A program made the position numbers and the translations under genes. Positions 1-6,275 of a stretch of DNA of 15,729 bases are shown one piece after another. Position 1 is the first letter of the stretch; each line of letters begins with the position of its first letter. This DNA is from Bacilli bacterium (lineage in GTDB: Bacteria; Bacillota; Bacilli; Tumebacillales; JAQBPP01), in contig JAQBPP010000139.1 in assembly GCA_028287455.1 (NCBI GenBank), forward strand, positions 1 through 15,729, read 5' to 3'. Below the pieces are notes generated by a model that did not search any database, was not told where the DNA came from, and was given only the letters and a program-made list of their open reading frames with translations.

Positions 1-1136
1 GCAATGGAAGGGATTTAACAAGCCGGGTTCATCATCGTAATGGATTTTCATGCATAAGGCGTAAATGATGAACTGATTGATATCGCCTTGGATTTGCCGA
101 CTATTACCGCGACGACCGCAAATACGGCATTGTTCATCGCATTTGGCCAGGTACCCAAAGGGAATTAACGTCGGGGCGATCCTGGCATGGCGGCCGGTTA
201 CGGCCGGAACGCGGCATTTTGTGGGTCGTTGGGCATGGAATGGTTCGATCCGCTTTCCTTTAAAGGTCGCAAAGGGTCGGGATCGCCAGGGGGACGCGAG
301 CTGTATGCGGATGAACAGCTGCAATTGGGCAATCGGGATTGGACGAAGTTTTCCTATACGTATCGCTTATTGGGGAGGCTTTCTTATAATCCGGATGTTG
401 ACCCGGAAACATGGCGGAGATATCTGCGAGCGCAGTTTCATGGTGCTGCCGAAGCATGTGAAAAAGCTCTATCCTTTGCCAGCCGCATCCTGCCGTTCAT
501 TCTAGTTGCTCATGCGCCCTCTGTAGCCAATAATGTTTATTGGCCCGAAATGTATGCGAATATGCCGCTTTGCAGAAACGGAGAACCTGTTGATAATCCC
601 TATCAAAATTACGGTTATCCTTACAATTACGATTTCGATACTGAATCTCCTCATACATTTGGATCTGTGAGTCCGCTTGATCCAGCCCTCATTTACAGCG
701 TTAACGAATTCGCGGACGATATTCTGCAAGGGAAACGTAAGGGGAAATAGTTCTCCTTTGGAGATCGCCGATAAGCTCGTGGATTTGGTCGACAAAGCGG
801 AACGATATTTAGCAGAATCGTCGAGTGAAATTCTTGATCCTCATGACTCTTTATTCCGCCGTTTGGCAATAGACGTGCAGATCATGACAGGGATAGGCCA
901 GTTCTTTTCCCAAAAGTTTCGTGCCGGACTTGCTTTTGCCTTGTTTGAACGAACCGGTGAACCTAACTTATTAAAAGAAACGGTTGGAGTACTACCATTC
1001 GGCTCGCGACTCCTGGAAACAGATTATTGCCGCCTCCCAAGGTATTTATAAAGAAGACTCACTTTCGGACGCGCTCATTATTCACGGGGGCATTGGACAG
1101 ATCGATTGGCGGCCATAGACCAACTGGGATTTTTGA
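1..1136 (+). pseudogene. Decayed alpha-glucuronidase-like carbohydrate enzyme, 5'-partial
   Basis: Homology-like peptide runs continuously through this stretch but changes frame several times. It starts in frame 1 near 37-90 (VMDFHA, an in-frame TAA at 55, then NDELIDIALDL). It moves to frame 3 at about 90-165 (GFADYYRDDRKYG then IVHRIWPGTQ), and back to frame 1 from about 170 (MAAGYGRN, EWFDPLSFKGRKGSG, YRLLGRLSYNPDVDPETW, VYWPEMYANMP) to a TAG at 748-750. Removing one base near 748 rejoins it to frame 2 (KYSPLEIADKLVDL). Removing one G near 986 leads into frame 3 (EYYHSARDSWKQIIAAS). A last shift near 1086-1090 gives HWTDRLAAIDQ. The WGRL-YNPD-type segment recalls GH67/GH115-like proteins, but that family call is from memory and uncertain. 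The start lies outside the window. With this many breaks no functional product is expected. Poor base quality is the alternative, though the genes from 2709 to 15415 are clean. Confidence 0.72.
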
Positions 1137-2684
1137 TTGAATCTCCGCTTCTTAATTTTGAAGCGTTTGGAGATCTTCGTACAATTTTCCTCTCCCAACA
1201 TGGTCTCAAACGACTGGGCGAACAGCATCTTATTAAATTTGGAAGACAATGACAACCATGAGACTATTTTAAATCGAAAATCTTTATCAAGTGTAGAGTT
1301 TATTCGAAAGATGGATGATGATGGCTATCGAATGTCTGTTGAATGGCGAGCGGGAAAAATCATTCAAGATGACAATCATATATACCGAATCATACCCTCA
1401 GCAACAGATGCCAGTTTCGAATGCAGTGTTGGATTTTCTATCCTTGGCAAAGAACTGTCTTTAGACAAATTCGACGTCATTAAAACTGTAAGCAAAAAAC
1501 ATTGGGAAAGTTTTTGGACAGAAGGTGGGGCTGTTGAATTCAGCAGCAGCCAAGATCCCAGAGCGCACGAGCTGGAACGCAGAGTGGTGCTCTCACAGTT
1601 TTTAACTGCTATCCACTGCTCCGGATCCTTGCCTCCACAGGAAACTGGCCTGCTTTATAACAGTTGGTATGGAAAATTTCACCTGGAAATGCACTGGTGG
1701 CATGCGGCGCATTTTGCTCTCTGGGGTAGAACCCATTTATTAAAAAAGAGTATGGACTGGTATCTTACTATTTTACCAATAGCAAAAGAATTGGCTTATG
1801 CCCAAGGATACGACGGAGCCCGCTGGCCTAAAATGATAGGCCCAAATGGAATACAAAGTCCATCTACTATCGGAAATCTATTAATCTGGCAGCAGCCACA
1901 TCCGATTGCATTGGTCGAACTCTGTTATAAGGCAGAACCAACATACGAAACGCTGAATAAGTATAAAGATTTGGTCATGGAGACAGCTGATTTTATGGCA
2001 TCTTTTGCAGTATGGGATGAACAAAATAATCGCTATGTACTGGGGCCGCCCGTTATACCCGCTCAAGAGTCGCATCAAGGATCAGAAACATGGAATCCGA
2101 CATTTGAATTAGAGTATTGGAGATTTGGATTAACTATTGCCATGGAATGGAGAAATCGGCTCGGATTAGAACCCATTTCCAAGTGGCAGCATGTGTCAGC
2201 GCATTTGTCCAAGCTCCCTCAGTTTGAAGGTGTTTATTTGGCCCACGAAAATTGCCCGACTACATTTACGCAAAAAAACAATGACCATCCTTCAATGCTC
2301 GCAGCACTGGGAATATTGTCAGGGACTATGGCAGATAGGGAAGTAATGCGTAAGACACTTCAGCGTGTAGCACTAGAATGGCAATGGGAAACAGCATGGG
2401 GTTGGGATTTCCCCATGGCAGCAATGACTGCTGCACGACTTGGTGAAGGACATATGGCGATAGATTTTTTGTTGATGAAGGAAACAAAAAACACATATCT
2501 GGCAAATGGACATAATTATCAGCGCGCCGATTTAATGGCTTATCTTCCCGGGAATGGTGGATTGCTTGCTGCAGTTGCTCTCATGGCTTGCGGATGGGAG
2601 AAATGTTCCGATCAACAATCGCCAGGTTTTCCATCAGATGGTACATGGTCTGTACAATGGGAAGGGTTGAATGCTTGGTTGTAG
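1137..2684 (+). CDS. N-terminally truncated six-hairpin (GH65-like) glycosidase
   Basis: A 515-codon open frame. The first ~30 residues look like noise read through the end of the upstream remnant; family-like sequence begins near the ATG at 1200. Roughly residues 60-115 look like the end of an N-terminal beta-sandwich. An (alpha/alpha)6 barrel follows, with WESFWTEGGA, LERRVVLSQFLTAI, SLPPQETGLLYNSWYGKFHL, MHWWHAAHFALWGR, GARWPKMIGPNG, LIWQQPHPIALVEL and ETWNPTFELEYWRFG. One of the glutamates in the last motif is a plausible general acid by analogy with GH15/GH65-type barrels (inference). The TTG at 1137 and the ATG at 1200 both lack a Shine-Dalgarno, so the native 5' end, including the first half of the sandwich, appears lost. 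It could be a pseudogene or be expressed only by readthrough. No signal peptide is seen. Substrate is unknown; the neighbours suggest plant polysaccharide. Family-level certainty is moderate and the GH number is not assigned. Confidence 0.7.
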   Translation: MNLRFLILKRLEIFVQFSSPNMVSNDWANSILLNLEDNDNHETILNRKSLSSVEFIRKMDDDGYRMSVEWRAGKIIQDDNHIYRIIPSATDASFECSVGFSILGKELSLDKFDVIKTVSKKHWESFWTEGGAVEFSSSQDPRAHELERRVVLSQFLTAIHCSGSLPPQETGLLYNSWYGKFHLEMHWWHAAHFALWGRTHLLKKSMDWYLTILPIAKELAYAQGYDGARWPKMIGPNGIQSPSTIGNLLIWQQPHPIALVELCYKAEPTYETLNKYKDLVMETADFMASFAVWDEQNNRYVLGPPVIPAQESHQGSETWNPTFELEYWRFGLTIAMEWRNRLGLEPISKWQHVSAHLSKLPQFEGVYLAHENCPTTFTQKNNDHPSMLAALGILSGTMADREVMRKTLQRVALEWQWETAWGWDFPMAAMTAARLGEGHMAIDFLLMKETKNTYLANGHNYQRADLMAYLPGNGGLLAAVALMACGWEKCSDQQSPGFPSDGTWSVQWEGLNAWL

Positions 2685-2708
2685 CGGAAAATGCAGGTGG
2701 TGGGAAGG

Positions 2709-3605
2709 ATGGAAATAGTGGAAAATCATAACCTTCAGATTCGCGATCCATTTGTATTTCCAGAACAAACAGAAGGTAAATATTATTTATTCGGCAGTAC
2801 TGATCAGAATATTTGGGGCAAAGGCACCGGATTTGATGTTTACGTAGGAAATGATCTTCAAAATTGGGAGGGACCCTACCCGGTTTTTCGTCCTGGAGAC
2901 GATTTTTATTCGGAAAACAATTTTTGGGCCCCGGAAGTTCATCATTTTCAGGGAAGGTATTATATGTTAGCTACCTTCTTGCGCAAAGATAACCAACGAA
3001 GAGGTACTGCAATCCTGGTTTCCGACAACTTATTGGGTCCGTTTCTCCCGCATAGCAATGGTCCTGTTACCCCAGAGAATTGGAATTCACTTGATGGTAC
3101 CTTATTCGTTGATGGAGCAGGCATGCCATGGATGATTTTTTGTCACGAGTGGGTCGATGTTGAAGATGGGGAAATCTGTGCTGTAAGACTCACTAATGAT
3201 CTGAGCGGAACTATTGGAGATCCTATCATTCTGTTTAGCGCATCAGAAGCATCTTGGACTACTCCATTTAATCACCCTAAGAAAATATCCAAAAACAACT
3301 ATGTGACTGATGGACCTTTTATGTATAAGGCAACGAATGGAGACCTACTCATGCTATGGGCAAGCTTCGTTAATAATGTTTATGCGCAAGGGATTTCAAG
3401 ATCTGCAACTGGTAAAATCACGGGTCCCTGGGAACATTTTGATAAGCCTCTCTATCAGGATGACGGGGGACACGGAATGATATTTCGGACCTTTGATGAC
3501 AAGCTTGTGCTAATGCTGCATGCCCCGAATGATACTCCGCTGGAACGGCCAATTTTCATTAACATAGCAGAATATGAAGGCAAAATAATGATCGAAGAAA
3601 AATGA
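2709..3605 (+). CDS. Cytoplasmic GH43 glycosidase (arabinanase/xylosidase-type)
   Basis: A 298-residue, single-domain five-bladed beta-propeller typical of compact GH43 enzymes, acting on alpha-L-arabinofuranosyl or beta-D-xylosyl linkages. Visible signature segments: IRDPF near the N terminus (base Asp13), NNFWAPEVHHFQGRYYM (about 70-86), LDGTLFVD with FCHEW (pKa-modulating Asp129), VTDGPFMYK (about 199-207) and DDGGHGMIFRTFD near the C terminus. The VTDGPF segment sits where GH43 usually places its general-acid Glu, so Asp201 occupies that position; my recollection is that related Firmicutes proteins share this. The start at 2709 is preferred over an in-frame ATG at 2691 because AGGTGG (2695-2700) is spaced correctly for 2709 and the protein then begins just before the conserved DPF segment. 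There is no signal peptide, so it probably works on imported oligosaccharides. It follows the truncated glycosidase by 24 nt and ends before a strong terminator. Confidence 0.88.
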   Translation: MEIVENHNLQIRDPFVFPEQTEGKYYLFGSTDQNIWGKGTGFDVYVGNDLQNWEGPYPVFRPGDDFYSENNFWAPEVHHFQGRYYMLATFLRKDNQRRGTAILVSDNLLGPFLPHSNGPVTPENWNSLDGTLFVDGAGMPWMIFCHEWVDVEDGEICAVRLTNDLSGTIGDPIILFSASEASWTTPFNHPKKISKNNYVTDGPFMYKATNGDLLMLWASFVNNVYAQGISRSATGKITGPWEHFDKPLYQDDGGHGMIFRTFDDKLVLMLHAPNDTPLERPIFINIAEYEGKIMIEEK

Positions 3606-3627
3606 GGTGGATTCACTCTTATTCGTG

Positions 3628-3661
3628 GGTTTTTGGCTCAATGGCCAAGAACCTTTTTTTT
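3628..3661 (+). terminator. Rho-independent terminator after GH43
   Basis: The ten-base arms GGTTTTTGGC (3628-3637) and GCCAAGAACC (3644-3653) pair with a single T:G wobble around a six-base loop, and eight T residues follow directly (3654-3661). It lies 23 nt after the GH43 stop and should end the transcript there, separating the left block from the binding-protein gene at 3816. Confidence 0.9.
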
Positions 3662-3815
3662 GTTAAAAACGTTTCGGACGTGCACGTGACATAGGAAGGA
3701 TTTTCGAATCTGAGCGGATTCCCCCCATATTTACGCAGGTAGACCCATACGTTCCTGATTTTGCATTGGTAAAATTTGAATAGCAAGGGGTGAAAATTTT
3801 AAAGGGGGACCAATC
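3662..3815. other. Intergenic leader upstream of binding-protein gene
   Basis: The stretch between the terminator and the gene at 3816 must hold its promoter, but I see no convincing -35/-10 pair. A TAAAAT at 3770-3775 lacks a matching -35. A stop-to-stop reading of 38 codons (3667-3783, frame 1, ending DPYVPDFALVKFE) has no start codon and protein-like composition; it may be a gene fragment or chance. A strong Shine-Dalgarno (AAGGGGG) precedes 3816. Confidence 0.4.
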
Positions 3816-5123
3816 ATGCGTATGAAAAGTTGGACGTTGCCACTTCTGCTATTGTCTGTAATCACGATGGTTGCTGGCTGCAGCAAATCCGGAAATAGTC
3901 CGGTGGGCACACAAGTTGCCGCCACAGAGCCAGTGACGCTTACGCTGTATGTGGATGCGGTTATAAACGATGATGAAATAAATAAATTTATAGTTCAGCC
4001 GGTACAGAAAAAAACCCCTAACATATCGTTCAATATTATCAAGAACGGTAAAGGTACGGAACCTCAAACTCTAGTCGCCGCAGGGACGGTACCGGACCTG
4101 ATTTATACGACTTACACTGCTATCGGGATGTGGAGACAACTGGGTGTACTCGAAGACTTGAACGCGTTGGTGAAGAAGTATCATATGGATCTCAGCAGGT
4201 TCGATCCTAATCTCATTAATGTAATACAAGCATTCAGCGGCGGGAACGGACAGCTCTACGCCATACCGATCATGCAGAATATGCAAGCCATGTTTTACAA
4301 CAAAGATCTTTTCGACAAGTTCGGCGTGGCGTATCCCAAAGACTTGATGTCTTGGGACGATGTTATCACGCTCGCTCGCCAGTTAACAAGATCGGATGCG
4401 GGAACCAAATATATCGGATTGATTCCCAACAACCTCGGACGTACAGGCCAGGGCCTGTCTCTTCCGTACGTAAATCCGAATACTCTTAAAGCGACGGTGA
4501 ATAATGACGACTGGAAAAAAGTGTACACGCTCGAGAAGGAAATTTTCGACATACCCGGTTATATCGGTGAAAACAATCAATACAGCTATAATTTGAACAC
4601 CGACTTTTTTAAGAATGGAAATGTAGCAATGGCAGTCGGATATGTTCCCGATGCAATCTCGAAAGTGGACTGGAAAGCAGTAAACTTCGATTGGGATATG
4701 GTCTCGCTGCCAAATTTCCAAGAAGCGGTAGGTACAGGCTTAGTAGGCGGTCCCTTCATCATGATGGTGAACCAAAGCAGTAAATATACAGATGCTGCGT
4801 TTCAGGCCATCTCCGTTGTCTCATCCGATGAGGTTCAGCTTCAAATGAGTCAAGACGGGAAATTGTCTGCGCTGAGTAACGTCAATGTCCAGCAGAAGTA
4901 TGCCCAGAATGTGCCGATATTTAACGGCAAAAACGTGGCAGGCATATTCAAAGCGAAGCCCCGCAAAATGAATGTTCCGACTACCGAATATGACACAGTG
5001 GTGCGGGCAGCTATCGACGCTTCCCTCAAAGATCTGGCGGCAGGCAAAGATATCAATACGCTTCTGCGAGAAACTGAGGATAATGCGAACAAAGCAATTC
5101 AAGCACAGGTTGCACAAAAATAA
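3816..5123 (+). CDS. ABC sugar transporter solute-binding lipoprotein (family 1)
   Basis: A 435-residue extracellular solute-binding protein of the family that serves CUT1 sugar ABC importers. It captures oligosaccharides outside the membrane. The N terminus has basic residues, a hydrophobic core and a lipobox (MVAGC) with the lipid-carrying Cys22, followed by a Ser/Gly-rich linker. Family features include LTLYVDAV at the start of the first lobe, GKGTEPQTLVAAGTVPDLIY, QAMFYNKDLFDKFGVAYPKD and WDDVITLARQLTR, and a C-terminal lobe with AFQAISVVSSDEVQ and a final NANKAIQAQVAQ. The start has an AAGGGGG ribosome site 8 nt upstream. It has the same architecture as the two binding proteins at 8968 and 10363 but is clearly more divergent (LTLYVDAV against LTFWSGSA). 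No permease genes follow; the next sequence is a GH43 3'-end remnant. Ligand is unknown; pectin- or arabinan-derived oligosaccharides are suggested by context. Confidence 0.92.
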   Translation: MRMKSWTLPLLLLSVITMVAGCSKSGNSPVGTQVAATEPVTLTLYVDAVINDDEINKFIVQPVQKKTPNISFNIIKNGKGTEPQTLVAAGTVPDLIYTTYTAIGMWRQLGVLEDLNALVKKYHMDLSRFDPNLINVIQAFSGGNGQLYAIPIMQNMQAMFYNKDLFDKFGVAYPKDLMSWDDVITLARQLTRSDAGTKYIGLIPNNLGRTGQGLSLPYVNPNTLKATVNNDDWKKVYTLEKEIFDIPGYIGENNQYSYNLNTDFFKNGNVAMAVGYVPDAISKVDWKAVNFDWDMVSLPNFQEAVGTGLVGGPFIMMVNQSSKYTDAAFQAISVVSSDEVQLQMSQDGKLSALSNVNVQQKYAQNVPIFNGKNVAGIFKAKPRKMNVPTTEYDTVVRAAIDASLKDLAAGKDINTLLRETEDNANKAIQAQVAQK

Positions 5124-5136
5124 ACTGAATAGGGTC

Positions 5137-5193
5137 ATTTTCATTAACATAGCAGAATATGAAGGGGAAATAATGTTGGAGGAGACGCCGTAA
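5137..5193 (+). pseudogene. Remnant: duplicate 3' end of a GH43 gene
   Basis: Positions 5137-5175 match 3552-3590, the 3' end of the GH43 gene at 2709, at 37 of 39 bases (differences at the positions equivalent to 3581 and 3582). The frame also matches: it reads IFINIAEYEGEIMLEETP then TAA at 5191, against IFINIAEYEGKIMIEEK in the intact gene. GTGGATTC follows the stop in both copies. It begins only 13 nt after the binding-protein stop and has no start of its own, so it is the tail of a lost GH43 paralogue or of a duplicated segment. Confidence 0.85.
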
Positions 5194-5342
5194 GTGGATT
5201 CGCATAAAAACAAAAAAAGCGAAGAAATGCATACTTTAGAGCATGAAAGCGTGTAGAATTATTTATCCTTTTAGTACCATTATGATGAAAGGGTATTCAT
5301 TCTTCTGCGGCGCTTTCTTTTATTTTTGAAAGGGGAAAGAGA
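5194..5342. other. Intergenic region before pectinesterase
   Basis: This spacer carries an imperfect cre-like box (5244-5257), a GAAAGCG/CGCTTTC inverted pair about 60 nt apart and a GU-containing TATCCTTT/AAAGGGTA pairing, none of which makes a convincing terminator. A good Shine-Dalgarno (AAGGGG) precedes the ATG at 5343. I could not identify a clear sigma-A promoter. Confidence 0.4.
5244..5257 (+). promoter_or_regulatory. Possible weak cre (CcpA) box
   Basis: TGAAAGCGTGTAGA matches TGWNANCGNTNNCA at all but two constrained positions: the left half is perfect and the right half is degenerate. It lies about 86 nt upstream of the pectinesterase start. The two perfect cre boxes elsewhere in the window make it more credible than it would be alone, but chance is possible. 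Confidence 0.35.
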
Positions 5343-6275
5343 ATGGTCAATCAATGGATTGTCTCAAACGATTGCAGCGGTGACTTCACAACGGTACAGG
5401 ATGCAGTAAATGCAGTTCCCGAACAAGTCGAAACGCGAACGCTCATTTTCATAAAGAATGGTGTTTACAAAGAAAAATTGAATGTACCAAAAAACAAACG
5501 AATCAGTTTTATTGGTGAAAACCAGCTTGAGACTGTGATCACTTATGACGATTATGCCCGTAAAATCGCTCCAGATGGACAGGAATACGGCACATTTAGA
5601 ACAGCTAGTGTTACGATCGAAGCAGATGATTTCTATGCTGAAAATTTGACTTTCGAAAACAGCGCCGGCCATGGCCCAGAGATTGGGCAAGCTCTCGCAT
5701 TAACAGTGTCTGGAGATCGAAATGTGTGTAATCGGGTACGACTGCTTGGCAATCAGGACACGTTATATACGCCGGGGAATGGGCGCCACTATTTTAAAGA
5801 TTGTTATATCGAAGGCCATGTGGATTTTATCTTTGGTCCGGCGACGGCTGTGTTTGAAAAATGCCAAATTCACAGCTTGCGCAAAGGCTACATTACTGCA
5901 GCTTCCACGCCAAAAGATCAGTTATACGGTTTTGTCTTCTTTGACTGTAATTTGACCGGTTCTGAACAAAACACAGTTTATCTGGGCAGACCGTGGCGGC
6001 CATTCGCGAATGTGATTTACGTCCGTACTTGGATGGACAACCATATCAAGCCTGAGGGCTGGCATAACTGGAGAAATGAAGAAAATGAACGCACTGCACG
6101 ATATACCGAGTTCGGCAGCAGCGGACCTGGTGCGAATCCGGAAGCCCGACTGAAGTGGGCGAAAACGTTTGCGGCTGAGGCTTCTGGTGAACTCACCCCG
6201 CAAATAGTTCTGGCAGGACTGGATCACTGGGAACCAACTAAAATTGCTACGATTGGAGGCTGGCAAAATGACTGA
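5343..6275 (+). CDS. Pectin methylesterase (CE8), cytoplasmic form
   Basis: A 310-residue right-handed beta-helix esterase that removes methyl groups from galacturonic acid residues of pectin. All CE8 signatures are present: NGVYKE (39-44), GQALAL with Gln116, GNQDTLY with Gln138 and catalytic Asp139, VDFIFGPA with catalytic Asp161, and YLGRPWRPFANV with substrate-binding Arg216. Length fits the bare catalytic domain. There is no signal peptide: the protein opens with polar NQWIVSNDCSGDF, the usual start of the mature enzyme. It therefore probably demethylates imported oligogalacturonides in the cytoplasm rather than polymeric pectin. A strong ribosome site (AAGGGG) precedes the ATG. Its last codons overlap the start of the GH95 gene, so the two are probably co-transcribed and translationally coupled. 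Confidence 0.95.
   Translation: MVNQWIVSNDCSGDFTTVQDAVNAVPEQVETRTLIFIKNGVYKEKLNVPKNKRISFIGENQLETVITYDDYARKIAPDGQEYGTFRTASVTIEADDFYAENLTFENSAGHGPEIGQALALTVSGDRNVCNRVRLLGNQDTLYTPGNGRHYFKDCYIEGHVDFIFGPATAVFEKCQIHSLRKGYITAASTPKDQLYGFVFFDCNLTGSEQNTVYLGRPWRPFANVIYVRTWMDNHIKPEGWHNWRNEENERTARYTEFGSSGPGANPEARLKWAKTFAAEASGELTPQIVLAGLDHWEPTKIATIGGWQND

Noticed and set aside
3664..3678. cre-like sequence around AAACGTTTC
   Set aside because: The central CG half-matches, but three constrained consensus positions fail, including the right-hand CA.
4295..4721. Long minus-strand open frames opposite the binding-protein gene (and similar ones opposite 9200-9628 and 9772-10134)
   Set aside because: They are antisense to well-supported coding sequence, lack ribosome sites and have no recognisable domain; the pattern is a shadow of codon use.
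5244..5317. GAAAGCG/CGCTTTC inverted pair before the pectinesterase as a terminator
   Set aside because: The arms are only 7 bases with a roughly 60-base loop, and the T-rich run after it is part of the leader just before a ribosome site.
6244..6267. TTG at 6244 as the GH95 start
   Set aside because: It adds eight non-family residues and would place the GGAGG ribosome site inside the gene, while the ATG at 6268 is correctly spaced from it.
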